Source: Tipula vernalis | Lineage: Eukaryota > Arthropoda > Insecta > Diptera > Tipulidae | Length of the DNA: 64,000 nt | Assembly: GCA_958295665.1 (NCBI GenBank) | Contig: OY282560.1 | Location: 47,306,333-47,370,332 of the forward strand | Reading direction: 5' to 3' | Part shown: one piece after another, positions 1-13,983 of the stretch | Numbering within the stretch: position 1 is the first letter of the stretch | Layout of the letters: each line of letters begins with the position of its first letter | The notes under the pieces: generated by a model | What the model saw: the letters and a program-made list of their open reading frames with translations, nothing else | Database searches by the model: none | Told to the model about the DNA's origin: nothing | Made by a program: the position numbers and the translations under genes

Positions 1-1210
1 TAGAAAATTCAATTTTATTGAAAATTAACTGTGCTATATCCCACAAGTTTTGGGCGGCAAAAATCTTAAATGGTCCGATTACGATGGTTGATACCTCTAT
101 CAATAGGTTTCGGGACCTGTAATTGCTGTGACAATTTTCATTTGGATTGCTCGATTATTTCTAAACATTTCTTAGAAAATTCAATTTTATTGAAAATTAA
201 CTGTGCTATAGCCCACAAGTTTTTGGGCGGCAAAAATCTAAAATGGTCCGATTACTATCGTTGATACCTCTATCAATAGGTTTCGGGACCTGTAATTGCT
301 GTAACAATTTTCATTTGGATTGCTCCATTATTTCTAGTCATTTCTTAGAAAATTCAATTTAATTGAAAATTTACTGTGCTATAGCCCACAAGTTTTTTGG
401 CGGCAAAAATCTAAAATGGTCCGATTACGATGGTTGATACCTCTATCAATAGGTTTCGGGACCTGTAATTGCTGTGACAATTTTCATTTGGATTGCTCGA
501 TTATTTCTAAACATTTCTTAGAAAATTCAATTTTATTGAAAATTAACTGTGCTATAGCCCACAAGTTTTTGGGCGGCAAAAATCTAAAATGGTCCGATTA
601 CTATCGTTGATACCTCTATCAATAGGTTTCGGGACCTGTAATTGCTGTAACAATTTTCATTTTGATTGCTTGATTATTTCTAGTCATTTCTTAGAAAATT
701 CAATTTTATTGAAAATTAACTGTGCTATAGCCCACAAGTTTTTTGGCGGCAAAAATCTAAAATGGTCCGATTACGATGGTTGATACCTCTATCAATAGGT
801 TTCGGGACCTGTAATTGCTGTGACAATTTTCATTTGGATTGCTCGATTATTTCTAAACATTTCTTAGAAAATTCAATTTTATTGAAAATTAACTGTGCTA
901 TAGCCCACAAGTTTTTGGGCGGCAAAAATCTAAAATGGTCCGATTACGATGGTTGATACCTCTATCAATAGGTTTCGGGACCTGTAATTGCTGTGACAAT
1001 TTTCATTTGGATTGCTCGATTATTTCTAAACATTTCTTAGAAAATTCAATTTTATTGAAAATTAACTGTGCTATAGCCCACAAGTTTTTGGGCGGCAAAA
1101 ATCTAAAATGGTCCGATTACGATGGTTGATACCTCTATCAATAGGTTTCGGGACCTGTAATTGCTGTGACAATTTTCATTTTGATTGCTCGAATATTTCT
1201 AGTTATTTCT
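1..1210 (+). repeat. 1,210-bp higher-order repeat (seven monomers), copy 1
   Basis: Seven consecutive monomers of distinguishable type make a 1,210-bp unit (six of 173 bp, one of 172 bp that lacks one T in the AAGTTTTGGGCGG stretch). The order of variant types is the same as in the block starting at 3,631. Markers are the ATTACTATCG variant, the perfect-dyad variant TTCAATTTAATTGAA, the TGCTTGATT variant and the GAATATTTCTAGTTATT variant. The phase of the unit is arbitrary because the array is open to the left. Confidence 0.85.
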
Positions 1211-3630
1211 TAGAAAATTCAATTTTATTGAAAATTAACTGTGCTATATCCCACAAGTTTTGGGCGGCAAAAATCTTAAATGGTCCGATTACGATGGTTG
1301 ATACCTCTATCAATAGGTTTCGGGACCTGTAATTGCTGTGACAATTTTCATTTGGATTGCTCGATTATTTCTAAACATTTCTTAGAAAATTCAATTTTAT
1401 TGAAAATTAACTGTGCTATAGCCCACAAGTTTTTGGGCGGCAAAAATCTAAAATGGTCCGATTACTATCGTTGATACCTCTATCAATAGGTTTCGGGACC
1501 TGTAATTGCTGTAACAATTTTCATTTGGATTGCTCCATTATTTCTAGTCATTTCTTAGAAAATTCAATTTAATTGAAAATTTACTGTGCTATAGCCCACA
1601 AGTTTTTTGGCGGCAAAAATCTAAAATGGTCCGATTACGATGGTTGATACCTCTATCAATAGGTTTCGGGACCTGTAATTGCTGTGACAATTTTCATTTG
1701 GATTGCTCGATTATTTCTAAACATTTCTTAGAAAATTCAATTTTATTGAAAATTAACTGTGCTATAGCCCACAAGTTTTTGGGCGGCAAAAATCTAAAAT
1801 GGTCCGATTACGATGGTTGATACCTCTATCAATAGGTTTCGGGACCTGTAATTGCTGTGACAATTTTCATTTGGATTGCTCGATTATTTCTAAACATTTC
1901 TTAGAAAATTCAATTTTATTGAAAATTAACTGTGCTATAGCCCACAAGTTTTTGGGCGGCAAAAATCTTAAATGGTCCGATTACGATGGTTGATACCTCT
2001 ATCAATAGGTTTCGGGACCTGTAATTGCTGCGACAATTTTCATTTGGATTGCTCGATTATTTCTAAACATTTCTTAGGAAATTCAATTTTATTGAAAATT
2101 AACTGTGCTATAGCCCACAAGTTTTTGGGCGGCAAAAATCTAAAATGGTCCGATTACGATGGTTGATACCTCTATCAATAGGTTTCGGGACCTGTAATTG
2201 CTGTAACAATTTTCATTTGGATTGCTCCATTATTTCTAGTCATTTCTTAGAAAATTCAATTTAATTGAAAATTTACTGTGCTATAGCCCACAAGTTTTTT
2301 GGCGGCAAAAATCTAAAATGGTCCGATTACGATGGTTGATACCTCTATCAATAGGTTTCGGGACCTGTAATTGCTGTGACAATTTTCATTTGGATTGCTC
2401 GATTATTTCTAAACATTTCTTAGAAAATTCAATTTTATTGAAAATTAACTGTGCTATAGCCCACAAGTTTTTGGGCGGCAAAAATCTAAAATGGTCCGAT
2501 TACTATCGTTGATACCTCTATCAATAGGTTTCGGGACCTGTAATTGCTGTAACAATTTTCATTTTGATTGCTTGATTATTTCTAGTCATTTCTTAGAAAA
2601 TTCAATTTTATTGAAAATTAACTGTGCTATAGCCCACAAGTTTTTTGGCGGCAAAAATCTAAAATGGTCCGATTACGATGGTTGATACCTCTATCAATAG
2701 GTTTCGGGACCTGTAATTGCTGCGACAATTTTCATTTTGATTGCTCGATTATTTCTTGTCATTTCTTAGAAAATTCAATTTTATTAAAAATTAACTGTGC
2801 TATAGCCCACAAGTTTTTGGGCGGCAAAAATCTAAAATGGTCCGATTACGATGGTTGATACCTCTATCAATAGGTTTCGGGACCTGTAATTGCTGTGACA
2901 ATTTTCATTTGGATTGCTCGATTATTTCTAAACATTTCTTAGAAAATTCAATTTTATTGAAAATTAACTGTGTATAGCCCACAAGTTTTTGGGCGGCAAA
3001 AATCTAAAATGGTCCGATTACGATGGTTGATACCTCTATCAATAGGTTTCGGGACCTGTAATTGCTGTGACAATTTTCATTTGGATTGCTCGATTATTTC
3101 TAAACATTTCTTAGAAAATTCAATTTTATTGAAAATTAACTGTGCTATAGCCCACAAGTTTTTGGGCGGCAAAAATCTTAAATGGTCCGATTACGATGGT
3201 TGATACCTCTATCAATAGTTTTCGGGACCTGTAATTGCTGTGACAATTTTCATTTTGATTGCTCGATTATTTCTTTTCATTTCTTAGAAAATTCAATTTT
3301 ATTGAAAATTAACTGTGCTATAGCCCACAAGTTTTTGGGCGGCAAAAATCTAAAATGGTCCAATTACGATGGTTGATACCTCTATCAATAGGTTTCGGGA
3401 CCTGTAATTGCTGTGACAATTTTTATTTTGATTGCTCGATTATTTCTTGTCATTTCTTAGAAAATTCAATTTTATTGAAAATTAACTGTGCTATAGCCCA
3501 CAAGTTTTTGGGCGGCAAAAATCTAAAATGGTCCGATTACGATGGTTGATACCTCTATCAATAGGTTTCGGGACCTGTAATTGCTGTGACAATTTTCATT
3601 TTGATTGCTCGAATATTTCTAGTTATTTCT

Positions 3631-4840
3631 TAGAAAATTCAATTTTATTGAAAATTAACTGTGCTATATCCCACAAGTTTTGGGCGGCAAAAATCTTAAA
3701 TGGTCCGATTACGATGGTTGATACCTCTATCAATAGGTTTCGGGACCTGTAATTGCTGTGACAATTTTCATTTGGATTGCTCGATTATTTCTAAACATTT
3801 CTTAGAAAATTCAATTTTATTGAAAATTAACTGTGCTATAGCCCACAAGTTTTTGGGCGGCAAAAATCTAAAATGGTCCGATTACTATCGTTGATACCTC
3901 TATCAATAGGTTTCGGGACCTGTAATTGCTGTAACAATTTTCATTTGGATTGCTCCATTATTTCTAGTCATTTCTTAGAAAATTCAATTTAATTGAAAAT
4001 TTACTGTGCTATAGCCCACAAGTTTTTTGGCGGCAAAAATCTAAAATGGTCCGATTACGATGGTTGATACCTCTATCAATAGGTTTCGGGACCTGTAATT
4101 GCTGTGACAATTTTCATTTGGATTGCTCGATTATTTCTAAACATTTCTTAGAAAATTCAATTTTATTGAAAATTAACTGTGCTATAGCCCACAAGTTTTT
4201 GGGCGGCAAAAATCTAAAATGGTCCGATTACTATCGTTGATACCTCTATCAATAGGTTTCGGGACCTGTAATTGCTGTAACAATTTTCATTTTGATTGCT
4301 TGATTATTTCTAGTCATTTCTTAGAAAATTCAATTTTATTGAAAATTAACTGTGCTATAGCCCACAAGTTTTTTGGCGGCAAAAATCTAAAATGGTCCGA
4401 TTACGATGGTTGATACCTCTATCAATAGGTTTCGGGACCTGTAATTGCTGTGACAATTTTCATTTGGATTGCTCGATTATTTCTAAACATTTCTTAGAAA
4501 ATTCAATTTTATTGAAAATTAACTGTGCTATAGCCCACAAGTTTTTGGGCGGCAAAAATCTAAAATGGTCCGATTACGATGGTTGATACCTCTATCAATA
4601 GGTTTCGGGACCTGTAATTGCTGTGACAATTTTCATTTGGATTGCTCGATTATTTCTAAACATTTCTTAGAAAATTCAATTTTATTGAAAATTAACTGTG
4701 CTATAGCCCACAAGTTTTTGGGCGGCAAAAATCTAAAATGGTCCGATTACGATGGTTGATACCTCTATCAATAGGTTTCGGGACCTGTAATTGCTGTGAC
4801 AATTTTCATTTTGATTGCTCGAATATTTCTAGTTATTTCT
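3631..4840 (+). repeat. 1,210-bp higher-order repeat, copy 2
   Basis: The seven monomer types follow in the same order as at 1-1,210, offset by exactly 3,630 bp (three times 1,210). Between them (1,211-3,630) the order starts the same and is then scrambled by extra and missing monomers, consistent with unequal exchange. The same order begins again at 4,841 and holds for five or six monomers, to about 5,770. Confidence 0.85.
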
Positions 4841-7800
4841 TAGAAAATTCAATTTTATTGAAAATTAACTGTGCTATATCCCACAAGTTTTGGGCGGCAA
4901 AAATCTTAAATGGTCCGATTACGATGGTTGATACCTCTATCAATAGGTTTCGGGACCTGTAATTGCTGTGACAATTTTCATTTGGATTGCTCGATTATTT
5001 CTAAACATTTCTTAGAAAATTCAATTTTATTGAAAATTAACTGTGCTATAGCCCACAAGTTTTTGGGCGGCAAAAATCTAAAATGGTCCGATTACTATCG
5101 TTGATACCTCTATCAATAGGTTTCGGGACCTGTAATTGCTGTAACAATTTTCATTTGGATTGCTCCATTATTTCTAGTCATTTCTTAGAAAATTCAATTT
5201 AATTGAAAATTTACTGTGCTATAGCCCACAAGTTTTTTGGCGGCAAAAATCTAAAATGGTCCGATTACGATGGTTGATACCTCTATCAATAGGTTTCGGG
5301 ACCTGTAATTGCTGTGACAATTTTCATTTGGATTGCTCGATTATTTCTAAACATTTCTTAGAAAATTCAATTTTATTGAAAATTAACTGTGCTATAGCCC
5401 ACAAGTTTTTGGGCGGCAAAAATCTAAAATGGTCCGATTACTATCGTTGATACCTCTATCAATAGGTTTCGGGACCTGTAATTGCTGTAACAATTTTCAT
5501 TTTGATTGCTTGATTATTTCTAGTCATTTCTTAGAAAATTCAATTTTATTGAAAATTAACTGTGCTATAGCCCACAAGTTTTTTGGCGGCAAAAATCTAA
5601 AATGGTCCGATTACGATGGTTGATACCTCTATCAATAGGTTTCGGGACCTGTAATTGCTGTGACAATTTTCATTTGGATTGCTCGATTATTTCTAAACAT
5701 TTCTTAGAAAATTCAATTTTATTGAAAATTAACTGTGTTATAGCCCACAAGTTTTTGGGCGGCAAAAATCTAAAATGGTCCGATTACGATGGTTGATACC
5801 TCTATCAATAGGTTTCGGGACCTGTAATTGCTGTGACAATTTTCATTTTGATCGCTCGATTATTTCTATTTATTTCTTAGAAAATTCAATTTTATTGAAA
5901 ATTAACTGTGCTATATCCCACAAGTTTTGGGCGGCAAAAATCTTAAATGGTCCGATTACGATGGTTGATACCTCTATCAATAGGTTTCGGGACCTGTAAT
6001 TGCTGTAACAATTTTCATTTGGATTGCTCCATTTTTTCTAGTCATTTCTTAGAAAATTCAATTTTATTGAAAATTTACTGTGCTATAGCCCACAAGTTTT
6101 TGGGCGGCTAAAATCTAAAATGGTCCGATTACGATGGTTGATACCTCTATCAATAGGTTTCGGGACCTGTAATTGCTGTGACAATTTTCATTTGGATTGC
6201 TCGATTATTTCTAAACATTTCTTAGAAAATTCAATTTTATTGAAAATTAACTGTGCTATAGCCCACAAGTTTTTGGGCGGCAAAAATCTAAAATGGTCCG
6301 ATTACGATGGTTGATACCTCTATCAATAGTTTTCGGGACCTGTAATTGCTGTGCCAATTTTCATTTTGATTGCTCGATTATTTCTTTTCATTTCTTAGAA
6401 AATTCAATTTTATTGAAAATTAACTGTGCTATAGCCCACAAGTTTTTGGGCGGCAAAAATCTAAAATGGTCCAATTACGATGGTTGATACCTCTATCAAT
6501 AGGTTTCGGGACCTGTAATTGCTGTGACAATTTTTATTTTGATTGCTCGATTATTTCTTGTCATTTCTTAGAAAATTCAATTTTATTGAAAATTAACTGT
6601 GCTATAGCCCACAAGTTTTTGGGCGGCAAAAATCTAAAATGGTCCGATTACGATGGTTGATACCTCTATCAATAGGTTTCGGGACCTGTAATTGCTGTGA
6701 CAATTTTCATTTTGATTGCTCGAATATTTCTAGTTATTTCTTAGAAAATTCAATTTAATTGAAAATTTACTGTGCTATAGCCCACAAGTTTTTTGGCGGC
6801 AAAAATCTAAAATGGTCCGATTACGATGGTTGATACCTCTATCAATAGGTTTCGGGACCTGTAATTGCTGTGACAATTTTCATTTGGATTGCTCGATTAT
6901 TTCTAAACATTTCTTAGAAAATTCAATTTTATTGAAAATTAACTGTGCTATAGCCCACAAGTTTTTGGGCGGCAAAAATCTAAAATGGTCCGATTACTAT
7001 CGTTGATACCTCTATCAATAGGTTTCGGGACCTGTAATTGCTGTAACAATTTTCATTTTGATTGCTTGATTATTTCTAGTCATTTCTTAGAAAATTCAAT
7101 TTTATTGAAAATTAACTGTGCTATAGCCCACAAGTTTTTTGGCGGCAAAAATCTAAAATGGTCCGATTACGATGGTTGATACCTCTATCAATAGGTTTCG
7201 GGACCTGTAATTGCTGTGACAATTTTCATTTGGATTGCTCGATTATTTCTAAACATTTCTTAGGAAATTCAATTTTATTGAAAATTAACTGTGCTATAGC
7301 CCACAAGTTTTTGGGCGGCAAAAATCTAAAATGGTCCGATTACGATGGTTGATACCTCTATCAATAGGTTTCGGGACCTGTAATTGCTGTAACAATTTTC
7401 ATTTGGATTGCTCCATTATTTCTAGTCATTTCTTAGAAAATTCAATTTAATTGAAAATTTACTGTGCTATAGCCCACAAGTTTTTTGGCGGCAAAAATCT
7501 AAAATGGTCCGATTACGATGGTTGATACCTCTATCAATAGGTTTCGGGACCTGTAATTGCTGTGACAATTTTCATTTGGATTGCTCGATTATTTCTAAAC
7601 ATTTCTTAGAAAATTCAATTTTATTGAAAATTAACTGTGCTATAGCCCACAAGTTTTTGGGCGGCAAAAATCTAAAATGGTCCGATTACTATCGTTGATA
7701 CCTCTATCAATAGGTTTCGGGACCTGTAATTGCTGTAACAATTTTCATTTTGATTGCTTGATTATTTCTAGTCATTTCTTAGAAAATTCAATTTTATTGA

Positions 7801-9579
7801 AAATTAACTGTGCTATAGCCCACAAGTTTTTGGGCGGCAAAAATCTAAAATGGTCCGATTACGATCGTTGATACCTCTATCAATAGGTTTCGGGACCTGT
7901 AATTGCTGTGACCATTTTCATTTTGATTGCTCGATTATTTCTAGTCTTTTCTTAGAAAATTCAATTTTATTGAAAATTAACTGTGCTATAGCCCACAAGT
8001 TTTTGGGCGGCAAAAATCTAAAATGGTCCGATTACGATCGTTGATACCTCTATCAATAGGTTTCGGGACCTGTAATTGCAGTAACAATTTTCATTTTGAT
8101 TGCTTGATTATTTCTAAACATTTCTTAGAAAATTCAATTTTATTGAAAATTAACTGTGCTATAGCCCACAAGTTTTTGGGCGGCAAAAATCTAAAATGGT
8201 CCGATTACGATGGTTGATACCTCTATCAATAGGTTTCGGGACCTGTAATTGCTGTGAGAATTAGCATTTTGATTGCTCGATTATTTCTAGTCATTTCTTA
8301 GAAAATTCAATTTTATTGAAAATTAACTGTGCTATAGCCCACAAGTTTTTGGGCGGCAAAAATCTAAAATCGTCCGATTACGATGGTTGATACCTCTATC
8401 AATAGGTTTCGGGACCTGTAATTGCTGTAACAATTTCCATTTTGATTGCTCGATTATTTCTAGTCATTTCTTAGAAAATTCAATTTTATTGAAAATTAAC
8501 TGTGCTATAGCCCACAAGTTTTTGGGCGGCAAAAATCTAAAATGGTCCGATTACGATGGTTGATACCTCTATCAATAGGTTTCGGGACCTGTAATTGCTG
8601 TGACAATTTTTATTTTGATTGCTCGATTATTTCTAAACATTTCTTAGAAAATTCAATTTTATTGAAAATTAACTGTGCTATAGCCCACAAGTTTTTGGGC
8701 GGCAAAAATCTTAAATGGTCCGATTACGATGGTTGATACCTCTATCAATAGGTTTCGGGACCTGTAATTGCTGTGACAATTTTCATTTGGATTGCTCGAT
8801 TATTTGTAAACATTTCTTAGAAAATTCAATTTTATTGAAAATTAACTGTGCTATAGCCCACAAGTTTTTGGGCTGCAAAATTCTAAAATGGTCCGATTAC
8901 GATCGTTGATACCTCTATCAATAGGTTTCGGGACCTGTAATTGCTGTGACCATTTTCATTTGGATTGCTCGATTATTTCTAAACATTTCTTAGAAAATTC
9001 AATTTTATTGAAAATTAACTGTGCTATAGCCCACAAGTTTTTGGGCGGCAAAAATCTAAAATGGTCCGATTACGATCGTTGATACCTCTATCAATAGGTT
9101 TCGGGAGCTGTAATTGCTGTAACAATTTTCATTTTGATTGCTCGATTATTTCTAAACATTTCTTAGAAAATTCAATTTTATTGAAAATTAACTGTGCTAT
9201 AGCCCACAAGTTTTTGGGCGGCAAAAATCTAAAATGGTCCGATTACGATGGTTGATACCTCTATCAATAGGTTTCGGGACCTGTAATTGCTGTGAGAATT
9301 TGCATTTTGATTGCTCGATTATTTCTAGTCATTTCTTAGAAAATTCAATTTTATTGAAAATTAACTGTGCTATAGCCCACAAGTTTTTGGGCGACAAAAA
9401 TCTAAAATCGTCCGATTACGATGGTTGATACCTCTATCAATAGGTTTCGGGACCTGTAATTGCTGTAACAATTTTCATTTTGATTGCTCGATTATTTCTA
9501 GTCATTTCTTAGAAAATTCAATTTTATTGAAAATTAACTGTGCTATAGCCCACAAGTTTTTGGGCTGCAAAAATCTAAA

Positions 9580-10590
9580 ATGGTCCGAATACGATCGTTG
9601 ATACCTCTATCAATAGGTTTCGGAACCTGTAATTGCTGTAACAATTTCCATTTTGATTGCTCGATTATTTCTAGTCATTTCTTAGAAAATTCAATTTTAT
9701 TGAAAATTAACTGTGCTATAGCCCACAAGTTTTTGGGCGGCAAAAATCTAAAATGGTCCGATTACGATGGTTGATACCTCTATCAATAGGTTTCGGGACC
9801 TGTAATTGCTGTGACAATTTTCATTTTGATTGCTCGATTATTTCTAAACATTTCTTAGAAAATTCAATTTTATTGAAAATTAACTGTGCTATAGCCCACA
9901 AGTTTTTGGGCGGCAAAAATCTTAAATGGTCCGATTACGATGGTTGATACCTCTATCAATAGGTTTCGGGACCTGTAATTGCTGTGACAATTTTCATTTG
10001 GATTGCTCGATTATTTCTAAACATTTCTTAGAAAATTCAATTTTATTGAAAATTAACTGTGCTATAGCCCACAAGTTTTTGGGCGGCAAAAATCTAAAAT
10101 GGTCCGATTACGATGGTTGATACCTCTATCAATAGGTTTCGGGACCTGTAATTGCTGTGACCATTTTCATTTGGATTGCTCGATTATTTGTAAACATTTC
10201 TTAGAAAATTCAATTTTATTGAAAATTAACTGTGCTATAGCCCACAAGTTTTTGGGCGGCAAAAATCTAAAATGATCCGATTACGATGGTTGATACCTCT
10301 ATCAATAGGTTTCGGGACCTGTAATTGCTGTGACAATTTTCATTTGGATTGCTCGATTATTTCTAAACATTTCTTAGAAAATTCAATTTTATTGAAAATT
10401 AACTGTGCTATAGCCCACAAGTTTTTGGGCGGCAAAAATCTAAAATCGTCCGATTACGATGGTTGATACCTCTAACAATAGGTTTCGGGACCTGTAATTG
10501 CTGTAACAATTTTCATTTTGATTGCTCGATTATTTCTAGTCATTACTTAGAAAATTCAATTTTATTGAAAATTAACTGTGCTATAGCCCA
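9580..10590 (+). repeat. Multi-monomer block duplicated at 3,539-bp offset (left copy)
   Basis: Successive monomers starting at 9,580, 9,753, 9,926, 10,099, 10,272 and 10,445 correspond in type to monomers at 13,119-13,984, an offset of 3,539 bp. A shared private variant, CTCTAACAATAGG in place of CTCTATCAATAGG, marks the correspondence at about 10,472 and 14,011. Single-base differences between the copies show the duplication is not brand new. Confidence 0.7.
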
Positions 10591-10917
10591 CAAATTTTTG
10601 GCCGGCAAAAATCTAAAATGGTCCGATTACGATGGTTGATACCTCTATCAATAGGTTTCGGGACCTGTAATTGCTGTGACAATTTTCATTTGGATTGCTC
10701 GATTATTTCTAAACATTTCTTAGAAAATTCAATTTTATTGAAAATTAACTGTGCTATAGCCCACAAGTTTTTGGGCGGCAAAAATCTAAAATGGTCCGAT
10801 TACGATGGTTGATACCTCTATCAATAGGTTTCGGGACCTGTAATTGCTGTGACAATTTTCATTTTGATTGCTCGATTATTTCTAAACATTTCTTAGAAAA
10901 TTCAATTTTATTGAAAA

Positions 10918-11047
10918 TTAACTGTGCTATAGATTGATATTGCTATTTGATTGCTCGATTATTTCTTGTCATTTCTTAGAAAATTCAATTTTATTGAAAA
11001 TTAACTGTGCTATAGCCCACAAATTTTTGGCCGGCAAAAATCTAAAA
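10918..11047 (+). repeat. Rearranged satellite junction (partial monomer)
   Basis: At about 10,933 the normal text GCTATAGCCCACAAG is broken off after GCTATAG and followed by ATTGATATTGCTATTTG before the array resumes in the middle of a monomer. The spacing between the flanking monomer starts (10,791 and 11,047) is 256 bp instead of 173 or 346. This is a non-homologous or out-of-register junction inside an otherwise regular array. Confidence 0.8.
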
Positions 11048-13983
11048 TGGTCCGATTACGATGGTTGATACCTCTATCAATAGGTTTCGGGACCTGTAAT
11101 TGCTGTGACAATTTTCATTTGGATTGCTCGATTATTTCTAAACATTTCTTAGAAAATTCAATTTTATTGAAAATTAACTGTGCTATAGCCCACAAGTTTT
11201 TGGGCGGCAAAAATCTAAAATGGTCCGATTACGATGGTTGATACCTCTATCAATAGGTTTCGGGACCTGTAATTGCTGTGACAATTTTCATTTTGATTGC
11301 TCGATTATTTCTTGTCATTTCTTAGAAAATTCAATTTTATTGAAAATTAACTGTGCTATAGCCCACAAGTTTTTGGGCGGCAAAAATCTAAAATGGTCCG
11401 ATTACGATGGTTGATACCTCTATCAATAGGTTTCGGGACCTGTAATTGCTGTGACAATTTTCATTTTGATTGCTCGATTATTTCTAGTTATTTCTTAGAA
11501 AATTCAATTTTATTGAAAATTAACTGTGCTATATCCCACAAGTTTTGGGCGGCAAAAATATTAAATGGTCCGATTACGATGGTTGATACCTCTATCAATA
11601 GGTTTCGGGACCTGTAATTGCTGTAACAATTTTCATTTGGATTGCTCCATTATTTCTAGTCATTTCTTAGAAAATTCAATTTAATTGAAAATTTACTGTG
11701 CTATAGCCCACAAGTTTTTGGGCGGCAAAAATCTAAAATGGTCCGATTACGATGGTTGATACCTCTATCAATAGGTTTCGGGACCTGTAATTGCTGTGAC
11801 AATTTTCATTTGGATTGCTCGATTATTTCTAGTCATTTCTTAGAAAATTCAATTTTATTGAAAATTAACTGTGCTATAGCCCACAAGTTTTTGGGCGGCA
11901 AAAATCTAAGATGGTCCGATTACGATGGTTGATACCTCTATCAATAGGTTTCGGGACCTGTAATTGCTGTGACAATTTTCATTTTGATTGCTCGATTATT
12001 TCTAGTCATTTCTTAGAAAATTCAATTTTATTGAAAATTAACTGTGCTATATCCCACAAGTTTTTGGCCGGCAAAAATCTTAAATGGTCCGATTACGATG
12101 GTTGATACCTCTATCAATAGGTTTCGGGACCTGTAATTGCTGTGACAATTTTCATTTTGATTGCTCGATTATTTCTAAACATTTCTTAGAAAATTCAATT
12201 TTATTGAAAATTAACTGTGCTATAAGCCCACAAGTTTTTGGCCGGCAAAAATCTAAAATGGTCCGATTACGATGGTTGATACCTCTATCAATAGGTTTCG
12301 GGACCTGTAATTGCTGTGACAATTTTCATTTGGATTGCTCCATTATTTCTAGTCATTTCTTAGAAAATTCAATTTAATTGAAAATTAACTGTGCTATAGC
12401 CCACAAGTTTTTGGGCGGCAAAAATCTAAAATGGTCCGATTTCGATGGTTGATACCTCTATCAATAGGTTTCGGGACCTGTAATTGCTGTGACAATTTTC
12501 ATTTGGATTGGTTGATTATTTCTAAACATTTCTTAGAAAATTCAATTTTATTGAAAATTAACTGTGCTATAGCCCACAAGTTTTTGGGCGGCAAAAATCT
12601 AAAATGGTCCGATTACGATGGTTGATACCTCTATCAATAGGTTTCGGGACCTGTAATTGCTGTGACAATTTTCATTTTGATTGCTCGATTATTTCTAGTC
12701 ATTTCTTAGAAAATTCAATTTTATTGAAAATTAACTGTGCTATATCCCACAAGTTTTTGGCCGGCAAAAATCTTAAATGGTCCGATTACGATGGTTGATA
12801 CCTCTATCAATAGGTTTCGGGACCTGTAATTGCTGTGACAATTTTCATTTGGATTGCTCCATTATTTCTAGTCATTTCTTAGAAAATTCAATTTAATTGA
12901 AAATTAACTGTGCTATAGCCCACAAGTTTTTGGGCGGCAAAAATCTAAAATGGTCCGATTACGATGGTTGATACCTCTATCAATAGGTTTCGGGACCTGT
13001 AATTGCTGTGACAATTTTCATTTTGATTGCTCGATTATTTCTAGTCATTTCTAATAAAATTCAATTTTATTGAAAATTAACTGTGCTATATCCCACAAGT
13101 TTTTGGCCGGCAAAAATCTTAAATGGTCCGATTACGATGGTTGATACCTCTATCAATAGGTTTCGGGACCTGTAATTGAACAATTTCCATTTTGATTGCT
13201 CGATTATTTCTAGTCATTTCTTAGAAAATTCAATTTTATTGAAAATTAACTGTGCTATAGCCCACAAGTTTTTGGGCGGCAAAAATCTAAAATGGTCCGA
13301 TTACGATGGTTGATACCTCTATCAATAGGTTTCGGGACCTGTAATTGCTGTGACAATTTTCATTTTGATTGCTCGATTATTTCTAAACATTTCTTAGAAA
13401 ATTCAATTTTATTGAAAATTAACTGTGCTATAGCCCACAAGTTTTTGGGCGGCAAAAATCTTAAATGGTCCGATTACGATGGTTGATACCTCTATCAATA
13501 GGTTTCGGGACCTGTAATTGCTGTGACAATTTTTATTTGGATTGCTCGATTATTTCTAAACATTTCTTAGAAAATTCAATTTTATTGAAAATTAACTGTG
13601 CTATAGCCCACAAGTTTTTGGGCGGCAAAAATCTAAAATGGTCCGATTACGATGGTTGATACCTCTATCAATAGGTTTCGGGACCTGTAATTGCTGTGAC
13701 CATTTTCATTTGGATTGCTCGATTATTTGTAAACATTTCTTAGAAAATTCAATTTTATTGAAAATTAACTGTGCTATAGCCCACAAGTTTTTGGGCGGCA
13801 AAAATCTAAAATGGTCCGATTACGATGGTTGATACCTCTATCAATAGGTTTCGGGACCTGTAATTGCTGTGACAATTTTCATTTTGATTGCTCGATTATT
13901 TCTAAACATTTCTTAAAAAATTCAATTTTATTGAAAATTAACTGTGCTATAGCCCACAAGTTTTTGGGCGGCAAAAATCTAAA

